Assembly (NCBI GenBank): GCA_964523395.1
Contig: CAZFXS010000018.1
Location: forward strand, 1 to 52,980
Source of the DNA: JANYJZ01 sp964523395
GTDB taxonomy: Bacteria > Bacteroidota > Ignavibacteria > UBA10030 > SZUA-254
DNA length: 52,980 nt
Direction of reading: 5' to 3'
The notes beneath the pieces were generated by a model. It did not search any database and was not told where the DNA came from. It saw only the letters and a program-made list of their open reading frames with translations. The first letter of the stretch is position 1. Each line of letters starts with the position of its first letter. A program made the position numbers and the translations under genes. This document shows positions 1-8,505 of the stretch, piece by piece.

Positions 1-2191
1 TCGGGTTCTGTGTCGATGCATCACTCCAGTTGACGAAATGATAGTTCGCATCAGGCACTGCCGTTACTGCCGTACCATTGGAACCGGGGTTAACTGTCTG
101 GGGAGAGGTCCCGGTGATCGATCCATTGGCTCCGGCTGTATACGTAAGCGTATAAGTTTTTTGTTCTCCAACCTGGAAATCGCTCATTGAAGTCATTCCG
201 AGTGCTTCTATGCTTGTAGAGGTTCTCGTCCCTACAGTCGGAAAGGACCAATTGGGTGAGTTGTATTTTCCAACAATAAAATTGCTTGTATTTGCACCGC
301 CATCAAGGTCTCCTGCGACGAAATTAAATGTTGCCTTATAACTGGTGAATGCGACCCCGCCGCTCGTCAAAGTCCAATAGCGGTTCACGCTCTTGGATGC
401 ATTGATCCCGGATGTCGATATATTTGCATGATCGTTTACGGTCGATGTTCCTACTACACCGCCAGCTCCAGTGACGGAGGCGAAGGTGATATCAATGGGA
501 GTATAATCTGAACCTGTACCGACTTCGAAACTCCGAGCCACATTAGAACCTGTCGCTACGTTCTTTTGAAGATTTCCGACAATATGCCCCGATGTTCTTG
601 ACACAGACCCCGCCACTGCTATATTCAAGACATTTGCATTGGTTGTGATGTTGCCGTTTGTCAACGTCAATATTCCGTTAACCGTTGGTGAAGACGTCAG
701 CGTCAAGCCGCCGGATTTATTCATCGAAAGATTATTAAGAACTGAAACGCTTGATGGAATTTCCGCCCCTGCTGTTACTCCCGTACTTCCGGAATACGTT
801 ACGTTCACAGAAGTGCCAAACGATGGCGTTCCTGAAAGGCTGCCGTTATCACGAATAATCGTTGCCCCATTGCCAAGAGATAGTGCGGTCGTAAGCGTGA
901 ACGTTCCGCTTGTCAGGGCCAATGTTCCTGCAACGGAAGTGCCACCGGTGGCATGATTATTTATCACTCCTGCACTGTTATTGATTGTAAGATTATTAAA
1001 TGCAATAGCAACATTCCTGTTTATGGTCTGAGGGGAACTGCCATTAAAACTGACTGTCCCGGTTGAGGCAGTAAAAGTTCCACCATTTCCTGTGAAATTG
1101 CCCGTCAGGCTCAGTGTGCTTGAATTTCCGTTCAGCGTTCCGTTGGTAAATGTCACCGCGCCATTTACCTGATGGGATAGCGACGTGCCCAGATTCAACG
1201 TCCCGCCAGCACCATTTATGGTTAACGCGCCAATGGTGGTGTTTCCCTGGAGTGTCGCGACGCCACCCGTCTTTGTCAGGTTTACCGTCCCCGACGTGGT
1301 GAACCCCGCAATACTTTGAGCAAGTGTTCCACTGAATGTTACGCCGTTTGAGCCAAAATTTAATGTTCCACCGCCTGTATTGGAAAGGTCACCTTGAATT
1401 GTCAGAGTAGCGCTGCTTCCGGCAGTGCCTGTGCCGCTGAATTTCAGGTTTTGGTATGTTAGGCTGGCATTGATTGTTGGATTTGCATTGGGATATTCAA
1501 CAGTGCTTCCAGCATTTATTGTCGGCGAGGCAAATCCTGTGATACTTCCAGCGTACGTCGAAGCGGCGACAATGAGTGTACCGGACACCGTCAACGCTGT
1601 CGAACCGCCTCCGGAAATGACATTACTATTTGTATGAAACGTACCTGCGACAACATTGAGCGAGGAGGTGATACTGATTCCGCTTGTCGCCCGCAGCGTC
1701 AGCGTACCACTATTCACGTCAAGAAGTTTAATGGACGCGGAAGAACTTACATTCTTCGTGCCGGTTCCGTTGAACACTATCTTAGATCCACTTCCACCAC
1801 CACTGTTATTATTCAATGTGCCTGAACAGGTAAAATTTCCGCCGAGAGTGAGAAGCTGATTATTGCTCGACGCAAAGGACAGAGTGCCGGTGATGATAAC
1901 ATCACCGCTGAGTCCGGAAGAAGTACTTACGTTAAGAGACCGGTTGTTGTTTGCGCTGTACACTAACGTTCCGGCAACCCTGAGCGCGCCACATGTTCCG
2001 TTTGCATCGAGTGTAACAGTATGACCAAGGGCTATGATAACACTGTCCCCCGCTCCGGGGGCTCCCGCAGGACTCCACGTGCTCATGGTATTCCAGTCTC
2101 CCGAACCAGTGCTTGTTTTGGTTGCGGACAAACTTATCAGACAGAAAACTCCTGTCAATGCAACTAACGAAATATATCTCAATGCTTTCAC
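1..2191 (-). CDS. Large repeat-rich secreted surface protein, C-terminus beyond window
   Basis: The minus-strand frame is open from 2191 to the left edge, so about 730 N-terminal residues are visible and the C-terminus is missing. The only usable start is GTG at 2191, with GGAG five bases upstream; two nearby ATGs hit stops at once. Residues 1-24 look like a signal peptide (VKALRYISLVALTGVFCLIS). The mature part opens with a GDWN..STW..AGAPGAGDSV motif, common in secreted Bacteroidota proteins. Many short Ser/Thr/Gly/Asn-rich beta-strand repeats follow (forms such as 'LTLSGNFT.NGGTF'), as in beta-helix or autotransporter-like passengers. Near the edge lies a divergent InlB/Flg_new_2-type repeat (YTLTYTAGANGSITG, ending ANYHFVNWSDAS). 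The protein is probably cell-surface or secreted. A T9SS sorting domain beyond the edge is likely but not seen. Substrate and role are unknown. Confidence 0.85.
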   Translation of the reverse strand, partial: MKALRYISLVALTGVFCLISLSATKTSTGSGDWNTMSTWSPAGAPGAGDSVIIALGHTVTLDANGTCGALRVAGTLVYSANNNRSLNVSTSSGLSGDVIITGTLSFASSNNQLLTLGGNFTCSGTLNNNSGGGSGSKIVFNGTGTKNVSSSASIKLLDVNSGTLTLRATSGISITSSLNVVAGTFHTNSNVISGGGSTALTVSGTLIVAASTYAGSITGFASPTINAGSTVEYPNANPTINASLTYQNLKFSGTGTAGSSATLTIQGDLSNTGGGTLNFGSNGVTFSGTLAQSIAGFTTSGTVNLTKTGGVATLQGNTTIGALTINGAGGTLNLGTSLSHQVNGAVTFTNGTLNGNSSTLSLTGNFTGNGGTFTASTGTVSFNGSSPQTINRNVAIAFNNLTINNSAGVINNHATGGTSVAGTLALTSGTFTLTTALSLGNGATIIRDNGSLSGTPSFGTSVNVTYSGSTGVTAGAEIPSSVSVLNNLSMNKSGGLTLTSSPTVNGILTLTNGNITTNANVLNIAVAGSVSRTSGHIVGNLQKNVATGSNVARSFEVGTGSDYTPIDITFASVTGAGGVVGTSTVNDHANISTSGINASKSVNRYWTLTSGGVAFTSYKATFNFVAGDLDGGANTSNFIVGKYNSPNWSFPTVGTRTSTSIEALGMTSMSDFQVGEQKTYTLTYTAGANGSITGTSPQTVNPGSNGTAVTAVPDANYHFVNWSDASTQNP

Positions 2192-2398
2192 ATGCGCTCC
2201 ATGCTTATTGTTGTAAACTGATCTCCAATACCCAAAAAAAACCCTCCCATTGTAGATAACTCCGAAGAAAAGAAAAGAGCGGCTTTGATACAGAGCACAC
2301 GGAATTGAATAAGGAGGATTACTACATGGTGTACATCACCAGGATGGCTGAATAATTGTGAATAAGCAGGAAAAAAAGGAGGAGTAGGGGCTATTTAC

Positions 2399-2433
2399 AA
2401 AAAAAAAAGCGAGAATGATCTCTCATTCTCGCT
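2399..2433 (-). terminator. Rho-independent terminator after trxA
   Basis: A perfect 11-bp stem (2408-2418 with 2423-2433) has a 4-nt loop and is followed on the minus strand by a run of ten T (plus-strand A run 2399-2408). It lies just downstream of the thioredoxin stop and should end the dnaE-trxA transcript before the surface-protein gene. Confidence 0.9.
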
Positions 2434-2453
2434 GTTCAATCAAAAAACCAGTT

Positions 2454-2777
2454 TCAATTTAGGTGAGGAGTGACTTTTTCAATCAGATGACGTTTCGGGA
2501 CTGCACCGACAATCTGTTCTACAACCTGGCCTCCTTTGAAGACCATAAGTGTCGGAATACTGCGGATACCATACTGCATCGCAGTCTGTGGATTGGCATC
2601 CACATCCATTTTGGTGACTTTAAGCTTACCGTCATATTCATTTGCCAGTTCTTCAACTACCGGCGCTATCATTTTGCAGGGGCCGCACCATACTGCCCAA
2701 AAATCCACTAAAACGGGTTTATCTGAACTCAACACCTCATTCTTGAAATTGGTGTCGTCTATTTGTATCGGTTTCAT
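2454..2777 (-). CDS. trxA: Thioredoxin
   Basis: The 107-residue protein is the usual length of a single-domain cytosolic thioredoxin, a dithiol-disulfide oxidoreductase kept reduced by thioredoxin reductase. The active site WCGPC spans residues 30-34, preceded by the buried Asp of VDFWA. The cis-proline loop SIPTLMVF has Pro75. The C-terminal part (GGQVVEQIVGAVPK) follows the family pattern. AAGGA lies about 7 bases before ATG 2777. It sits 62 bases downstream of dnaE on the same strand and is followed by a strong terminator, so the two genes may share a transcript. Nothing is unusual in the sequence. Confidence 0.97.
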   Translation of the reverse strand: MKPIQIDDTNFKNEVLSSDKPVLVDFWAVWCGPCKMIAPVVEELANEYDGKLKVTKMDVDANPQTAMQYGIRSIPTLMVFKGGQVVEQIVGAVPKRHLIEKVTPHLN

Positions 2778-2839
2778 GAAATATCCTTCTTTTATATCAA
2801 ATATGATTAACTATATGCCCTGTATAATATACGAAATTT

Positions 2840-5800
2840 TTAGTTTGAAAACATTAACGAGTTCCTGCCAAGGATGTTCTCCGCTTCCTCAATAAATTGA
2901 TCGCTCACCTCTACCCCGTATTTTGTCGACTGCAATCTGAGCGACTTTTGAACCTTCGCATCCTCGACATGAAAATAACAGGAGCATTTTCCCTTATGTT
3001 TCTCCACTATTTTTTGAAGATCACTGATAACAGAATCTCTTACCTCATTGAGGCGAATGTTTATGATGACACGCTTGGCAAACATTTGCCGGACTTTCTC
3101 CATCGCATGGACTTCATTGACAATAATTTTCAGTGAATCGCCATTCTGTTCCGCTTTTCCAATCACCATCACCATTGATTCCGGAGCAAGGAGCTGCTGA
3201 AACTGACGAAAAGGATCTGAAAAGATAATACACTCCCCTTTTCCCGTGAAATCTTCAAGAGTCAGGAATGCCATCATATTTCCCTTTTTGTCGATTTTCT
3301 TCTTGAGCCCTGAAACAATTCCGCAAACCCTGACAAGAGAACCCGATTTCACACCGGCGGGATTCCCAAGTTGAGCCGTGGAAAATGCTTTAATATCCCG
3401 TTCAAACCTGAGCAATGGATGTCCCGAAACATAGAACCCGAGCACAGTTTTTTCACGGGAAAGTTTTTCTCCCTCATTCCATTCTGTCGTTGAAGGAAGG
3501 GCAGGATATTGCTCCTGCTTTTGTGTCGAAGATGAAATCTCAAATAAGGAGGACTGACCTTTTGAAGAATGGCTTTTAGCATTCTGACCGAATTGAATTG
3601 CTTTTTCGACACAATCAAATAACTGTGCCCGGTTCTTTGTCATACTATCGAACGCGCCGGATTGGATCAATCCTTCAAGTGTCTTTTTATTCACCAGACG
3701 CAGATCAACTCTTTTACAGAACTCGAAGAGATTTTCAAACCGTCCCTGACTATCACGCGAAGTGATAATATTTTCGACAGCGCTGACACCGACATTCTTG
3801 ATGGCACTCATCCCAAAGTGTATCCCTTTTGGGGTCACGATAAACTGAACGCCGCTTTCATTAACATCAGGAGGAAGTACCTGAAGATCCATTTTCCTGC
3901 ATTCATCAATAAGCTGTACCACGTAATCCGTATCGCCGATTTCAGCAGAAATGGCTGCCGCCATGTATTCAGAGGGATAATGGGCTTTGAGATACGCAGT
4001 CTGGTACGCAAGTACCGAATAGGCAACGCTGTGTGATTTGTTAAATCCATACGACGCGAATTTTTCAATCATGTCGAAAATATCACCGGCGAGCTTCTTG
4101 ACGAAACCTTTTTCTACAGCGCCATTGATAAATTCAGTCTTTTGTTTTGCCATGAGGTCTTTGTCTTTTTTCCCCATTGCGCGGCGCATGATATCCGCTT
4201 TGGCAAGCGAGAACCCAGCGACTTCACTGGCAATCTTCATCACCTGTTCCTGATACACGATGATGCCGTAGGTTTCTTTCAAGATCGGCTCAAGCTTGGC
4301 GTGCAGATATTCGATTTTTTGCAATCCCTGTTTCCGCCTGATAAAATCGCCGATCATTTCCATCGGACCCGGACGATACAAAGCATTCATCGCTACCAGA
4401 TCACTGATGGAAGATGGCTTCAGTTTCCGCAACCAATCCTGCATACCCGATGATTCAAACTGAAACACTCCGACCGTGTGTCCCTTCCCAAACAGCTCAA
4501 ATGTTTTCGCATCATTCTCAGGAATTTTATCCAGATCGATATCAACGCCATGATTATTTTTGATGAGTGCAAGAGAATTCTCAATGATGGTCAGCGTTCT
4601 CAATCCGAGGAAGTCCATTTTCAACAGTCCTGCATCCTCGAGATCGAGCATGTTGTACTGCGTCATCAAATCGGTTTGAGGGGTCTTGTACAGCGGCACA
4701 TAATCAACCAACGGACCGGGAGCAATAACAACACCCGCGGCATGTGTCGAGGAATTGCGGTTCATTCCTTCCAGGACAAGAGAAATATCCACAAGCTCCC
4801 TGATTTTTTCGTCTTTGCTATCCTTCACCCACTTTAAATCGGGAAGCGTATCGATTGCTTCGGCAAGGGGTGTAACCTTTCCCTGAAAGACGGGAATTTG
4901 TTTGGTAATTGATTCAGTAATCTGAAGCGGAACGCCTAGAACTCTGCCCACGTCTTTGAGAACCGCGCGCGTGGATAACGTTCCAAATGTGATAATTTGT
5001 GAAACGGAATCCGCACCATATTTTTGTTTGACGTACTCGATGATTTCATCGCGCTTCGCGTCGGAGAAATCAATATCAATATCAGGCATGCTCACGCGGT
5101 CGGGATTGAGGAAACGTTCAAACAGCAAATCGTACTTTAACGGGTCAACATTGGTAATACCGAGAGCGTATGAAACAAGACTTCCCGCAGCGCTGCCGCG
5201 ACCAGGACCGACCATGATTCCTTTCGACCTTGCCGCAGCAATAAAATCCTGTGTGATAAGAAAATATCCCGCATATCCCATTCTCTTGATAACAGCAAGT
5301 TCGTGATTCAGGCGTTCTGCAATGGCAGGTGTAATGTTCTCATAACGGCGTTTTAATCCCTGCTGTGATAACTTATCCAAGTACTCTTCCGGAGATGAGA
5401 CTCCTTTGGGCATTGGGAAATCAGGCATATACGATTGCTTCGGCTTGATGTCGTACTGCTCGATTTTTTCCGCAACCTCCAGCGTGGAAGTAATTGCCTG
5501 GGGATAATGGCGAAAGAGTGCACACATCTCAGCCGCAGTCTTGAAATAAATCTGGTCGGTTTGATACCGTAACTGCTTATAATCGGAAACATTTTGTGCG
5601 CTCGCATCGGGTATCATCAGCATGACATTATGCGCAATCGAGTGATCCGATTTAATATAGTGGACATCATTTGTCGCGATGAGTTTGATACCAAGATCTT
5701 TGGAAAGTTTCGGCATTCCCTCGAGAATATACTTTTCTTTTTCAAGTGAATGATCCTGGATTTCCAGGTAGAAATCCTCTCTGAAAATTTCTTTAAACAT

Positions 5801-6307
5801 TCCTGCAGTCGAGCGCGCTTCGTCCCAGTTTCCGTTCACAAGATGATATGAAACTACCCCTGATGGGCATGCAGAAAGCGCAACTAAACCGTCAGAGTAT
5901 TTTCTCAGCAACTCCATATCAATGCGCGGCTTGTAATAAAAGCCCTCGGTATGGCCAAGACTGACAAGCGTCATGAGGTTACGGTAGCCGGTATGATTTT
6001 TTGCAAGAAGGACAAGGTGATGGTATATTCCTCGGCCCCTCCCCTCTTTAACACTTTGAGAATCGACTTCCTTATCAAACCGCGAACCTTTAGTCACGAT
6101 ATACACTTCGCAACCGATGATAGGCTTCACGCCTGCTTTTTTTGCAGTCTTATAAAATTCAATTGCTCCGAACATAACCCCATGATCCGTCAGAGCGACG
6201 GCGGGCATGTTGTTTGCTACGGCGGACTGGACCAACCCTTCGATTGTCGCTGCGCCATCGAGAAGACTATAATGGGAATGATTATGAAGATGGATAAATT
6301 CCGACAT
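2840..6307 (-). CDS. dnaE: DNA polymerase III subunit alpha
   Basis: This 1155-residue protein is the replicative C-family polymerase subunit. The N-terminal PHP domain begins at once (EFIHLHNHSHYSLLDGA) and keeps TDHGVMFG. The palm contains GPGRGSAAGS (about 367-376) and the catalytic carboxylates of PDIDIDFSD (about 408-416). The fingers and helix-hairpin-helix parts follow. A C-terminal OB-fold (VRVCGIVSGLKKKIDKKG) has the ending typical of DnaE1. A TTG six bases upstream (6313) would add two residues. ATG 6307 is preferred because AAGAG lies about six bases before it. The length matches DnaE1 of Bacteroidota, and no intein or frameshift is seen. Confidence 0.97.
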   Translation of the reverse strand: MSEFIHLHNHSHYSLLDGAATIEGLVQSAVANNMPAVALTDHGVMFGAIEFYKTAKKAGVKPIIGCEVYIVTKGSRFDKEVDSQSVKEGRGRGIYHHLVLLAKNHTGYRNLMTLVSLGHTEGFYYKPRIDMELLRKYSDGLVALSACPSGVVSYHLVNGNWDEARSTAGMFKEIFREDFYLEIQDHSLEKEKYILEGMPKLSKDLGIKLIATNDVHYIKSDHSIAHNVMLMIPDASAQNVSDYKQLRYQTDQIYFKTAAEMCALFRHYPQAITSTLEVAEKIEQYDIKPKQSYMPDFPMPKGVSSPEEYLDKLSQQGLKRRYENITPAIAERLNHELAVIKRMGYAGYFLITQDFIAAARSKGIMVGPGRGSAAGSLVSYALGITNVDPLKYDLLFERFLNPDRVSMPDIDIDFSDAKRDEIIEYVKQKYGADSVSQIITFGTLSTRAVLKDVGRVLGVPLQITESITKQIPVFQGKVTPLAEAIDTLPDLKWVKDSKDEKIRELVDISLVLEGMNRNSSTHAAGVVIAPGPLVDYVPLYKTPQTDLMTQYNMLDLEDAGLLKMDFLGLRTLTIIENSLALIKNNHGVDIDLDKIPENDAKTFELFGKGHTVGVFQFESSGMQDWLRKLKPSSISDLVAMNALYRPGPMEMIGDFIRRKQGLQKIEYLHAKLEPILKETYGIIVYQEQVMKIASEVAGFSLAKADIMRRAMGKKDKDLMAKQKTEFINGAVEKGFVKKLAGDIFDMIEKFASYGFNKSHSVAYSVLAYQTAYLKAHYPSEYMAAAISAEIGDTDYVVQLIDECRKMDLQVLPPDVNESGVQFIVTPKGIHFGMSAIKNVGVSAVENIITSRDSQGRFENLFEFCKRVDLRLVNKKTLEGLIQSGAFDSMTKNRAQLFDCVEKAIQFGQNAKSHSSKGQSSLFEISSSTQKQEQYPALPSTTEWNEGEKLSREKTVLGFYVSGHPLLRFERDIKAFSTAQLGNPAGVKSGSLVRVCGIVSGLKKKIDKKGNMMAFLTLEDFTGKGECIIFSDPFRQFQQLLAPESMVMVIGKAEQNGDSLKIIVNEVHAMEKVRQMFAKRVIINIRLNEVRDSVISDLQKIVEKHKGKCSCYFHVEDAKVQKSLRLQSTKYGVEVSDQFIEEAENILGRNSLMFSN

Positions 6308-6358
6308 GAACAACTCTTAGTAAAAGCACAGAACAGCGTCTGCGCCGAAAAGGTTTAA

Positions 6359-8053
6359 TTACGACTCAAGGTATTTTTCGACAAATTGCACAACCTTGCC
6401 GATATCGATTATTTCTCTCTCACCCGATGAACGGTGCTTAATTTCCACTTTACCGTTCGCGACATTTTTCTCTCCCACAATAATCTGCAGCGGCATTCCG
6501 AGCAGGTCAGCATCTTTAAACTTAAAGCCCGGGCTGGCATCAGCACGGTCATCATACAGCACGTCAATAAGCGATTCCCGCAGTTTTACATACACCTCTT
6601 CGGCAGTTGAAACCACTTTTTCGTTCTTGGTGTTGACTAAAATCAGATGTACATGAAACGGAGAGAGGGCCTTCGTCCAGATTAACCCGTTCGCATCGTA
6701 TGATTGTTCGATATGGCAGGCGATGACGCGTTCGACGCCGATTCCGTAACTTCCCATGATAATCGGCTTCTCTTTTCCCTGTTCATCAAGAAATGTGGCT
6801 TTCATCGCATCGGCATACTTTGTACCGAGTTTAAAAATATGTCCGAGCTCGATCGCGCGTACAACCCTCAGCGGCTTTTGACATTTTGAACAGGGTTCAC
6901 CTGCAATAACAGTACGCAAATCATGATACGCTTCGACTTTCACATCACGGTTCAGATCAATATTCTTAATATGATAATCATTTTTATTCGCACCGCTAAT
7001 GAGGTTATTAGCACCTTTAAGACGGTTGTCGGCAATAATTCTGAACCCATTCAACCCGATAGGGCCAATCGAGCCGCCGTCAGCACCCGTAAGCGCCTTA
7101 AGCTCATCGGGATGCAATGGACGCGCATCCTGTCCGACAACTGACTGCAATTTTGATTCATTCAGCTGATCGTTTCCCATCATCAGAATCATAACCGGCT
7201 GGTTACCGTTCATATATACAAGAGATTTTGCCAAACGCGATTCGTCGACGTTGAGAAACACTTTAAGCTCATCGATGGTTTTTACATTCGGTGTGTGAAT
7301 CTCTTCAACCGCATGATGTTCATTAACCCGTTGTGCAACGGGCAGAGCTGAACCGGCGATTTCAATATTGGCGGCATAACCGCAATTATCGCACACGGCG
7401 CAGGTATCCTCGCCTGCATTCGATTCGACCATAAATTCCTGTGAAGCGCTGCCACCCATTGCACCGCTTGAAGCGCCAACAACAAAAAACTTTAACCCGA
7501 CGCGTGAGAAAATATTTTTATATGCCTGCGCATGCAAATCATAGCTTTTATCCAAAGCTTCCCAGGTTGCATCGAGACTATAGGAGTCCTTCATCAGGAA
7601 TTGCCTGCCGCGGATAACACCTGAGCGCGGCCTGGGTTCATTCCGGAATTTTGTCTGGATCTGATACCATATCTGCGGCATATCGCGGTACGATTTAATC
7701 TGGCCCTTCGCGATATGACACATCACTTCTTCATGCGTCGGGGCAAGTACGAGCGGACGATTCTTGACATGGAACATTGTATCACCGAATGCCTTGATGC
7801 GGTCGGTTTCTTCCCAAAGTTCTACGGGGTTCAGTGCAGGAAGATGAAACTCCTGTCCGCCGATCGCATCCATTTCATCTCGGATAATGTCCATAACTTT
7901 TTTGACAAGCCGATAACCGAGCGGGAGGAAAGAATAGACACCAGCACCGAGCGGTCGAATCATACCCGCTCTCAGCATAAGCTGATGACTTGGGATTAAG
8001 GCATCTGACGGGACTTCTTTAACTGTGGGAATAAATCCTTTACTTAATCTCAT
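6359..8053 (-). CDS. proS: Prolyl-tRNA synthetase (bacterial type)
   Basis: The 564-residue class II synthetase charges tRNA-Pro with proline. Motif 1 is in RAGMIRPLGAGVYSFLPLGYRL. Motif 2 includes FRNEPRPRSGVIRGRQFLMKDSYS-type residues, with the proline-pocket signature. Between motifs 2 and 3 lies the INS editing domain (about residues 225-400), which clears Ala-tRNA-Pro and marks the bacterial ProS form. Motif 3 is MGSYGIGVERVIA. The C-terminal anticodon-binding domain ends the protein (VHLILVNTKNEK...). The gene sits 45 bases upstream of dnaE and directly downstream of tRNA-Arg. No defects are seen. Confidence 0.97.
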   Translation of the reverse strand: MRLSKGFIPTVKEVPSDALIPSHQLMLRAGMIRPLGAGVYSFLPLGYRLVKKVMDIIRDEMDAIGGQEFHLPALNPVELWEETDRIKAFGDTMFHVKNRPLVLAPTHEEVMCHIAKGQIKSYRDMPQIWYQIQTKFRNEPRPRSGVIRGRQFLMKDSYSLDATWEALDKSYDLHAQAYKNIFSRVGLKFFVVGASSGAMGGSASQEFMVESNAGEDTCAVCDNCGYAANIEIAGSALPVAQRVNEHHAVEEIHTPNVKTIDELKVFLNVDESRLAKSLVYMNGNQPVMILMMGNDQLNESKLQSVVGQDARPLHPDELKALTGADGGSIGPIGLNGFRIIADNRLKGANNLISGANKNDYHIKNIDLNRDVKVEAYHDLRTVIAGEPCSKCQKPLRVVRAIELGHIFKLGTKYADAMKATFLDEQGKEKPIIMGSYGIGVERVIACHIEQSYDANGLIWTKALSPFHVHLILVNTKNEKVVSTAEEVYVKLRESLIDVLYDDRADASPGFKFKDADLLGMPLQIIVGEKNVANGKVEIKHRSSGEREIIDIGKVVQFVEKYLES

Positions 8054-8084
8054 GGTAATCGGTAATGATGAATAAAAATGATTG

Positions 8085-8159
8085 TACCCCCGAGAGGAGT
8101 CGAACCTCCGACCAACGGTTTAGGAAACCGCTGCTCTATCCATACTGAGCTACGGGGGC
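8085..8159 (-). tRNA. tRNA-Arg (anticodon CCU)
   Basis: A 75-nt cloverleaf reads on the minus strand. The acceptor GCCCCCG pairs with CGGGGGT (a G1-U72 wobble at the end). The D-arm is GCTC..GAGC. The anticodon stem GCGGT/ACCGT holds the loop TTCCTAA, giving anticodon CCU (Arg, AGG codons). The T-arm is GGAGG-TTCGACT-CCTCT. CCA is not encoded (the sequence after the discriminator A is CAA), so a CCA-adding enzyme must finish it. It lies 31 bases before proS. Confidence 0.95.
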
Positions 8160-8451
8160 GTGGTTTTTAGCCTAACTGGTGACAAATTTGTTAATTATGT
8201 CTTGAATATAACACTTCCACCCTCGTAACGCAAGGATATTGCCCCTTGTTTTCCCAGCTTTCCCAGATCGTGGGAACACACGGTCCACGTCTCTTCAATC
8301 CACACATACACCAAGGTATCAACGCTGACACCTCCTTCCTATCCTTAACTTGCTTCCGCCCGTAAGGGTTTCTTCTCAAAATTTGTCGTAAATATTCCGC
8401 GAGGAATTCACAAAACACTTATTAAACGGGTGTATGGGATTGCTAAATCAA
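8160..8451. other. Intergenic stretch, no gene seen
   Basis: This region must hold the promoter of tRNA-Arg/proS, but I see no convincing -35/-10 pair. A 75-codon minus-strand ORF (8191-8418) has no family resemblance and unusual composition (many Cys, Arg and Trp). I treat it as chance. No attachment-site duplication of the tRNA 3' end is visible. Confidence 0.5.
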
Positions 8452-8479
8452 AAGCCCCAACCATTTCTGGTCAGGGCTT
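8452..8479 (-). terminator. Rho-independent terminator
   Basis: On the minus strand a 12-bp stem (with two G-U pairs) closes a GAAA tetraloop and is followed by TTTTGATTT. It lies 27 bases after the stop of the large T9SS protein. Confidence 0.85.
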
Positions 8480-8505
8480 CAAGGAAGCTCTATTACTCAA
8501 GATTC

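Noticed and set aside
639..2216. Several plus-strand ORFs of 60-105 codons
   Set aside because: All are opposite the open minus-strand repeat protein and reflect its repetitive bases.
8191..8418. 75-codon minus-strand ORF upstream of tRNA-Arg
   Set aside because: No homology signal, Cys/Arg/Trp-rich, overlaps the presumed tRNA promoter.
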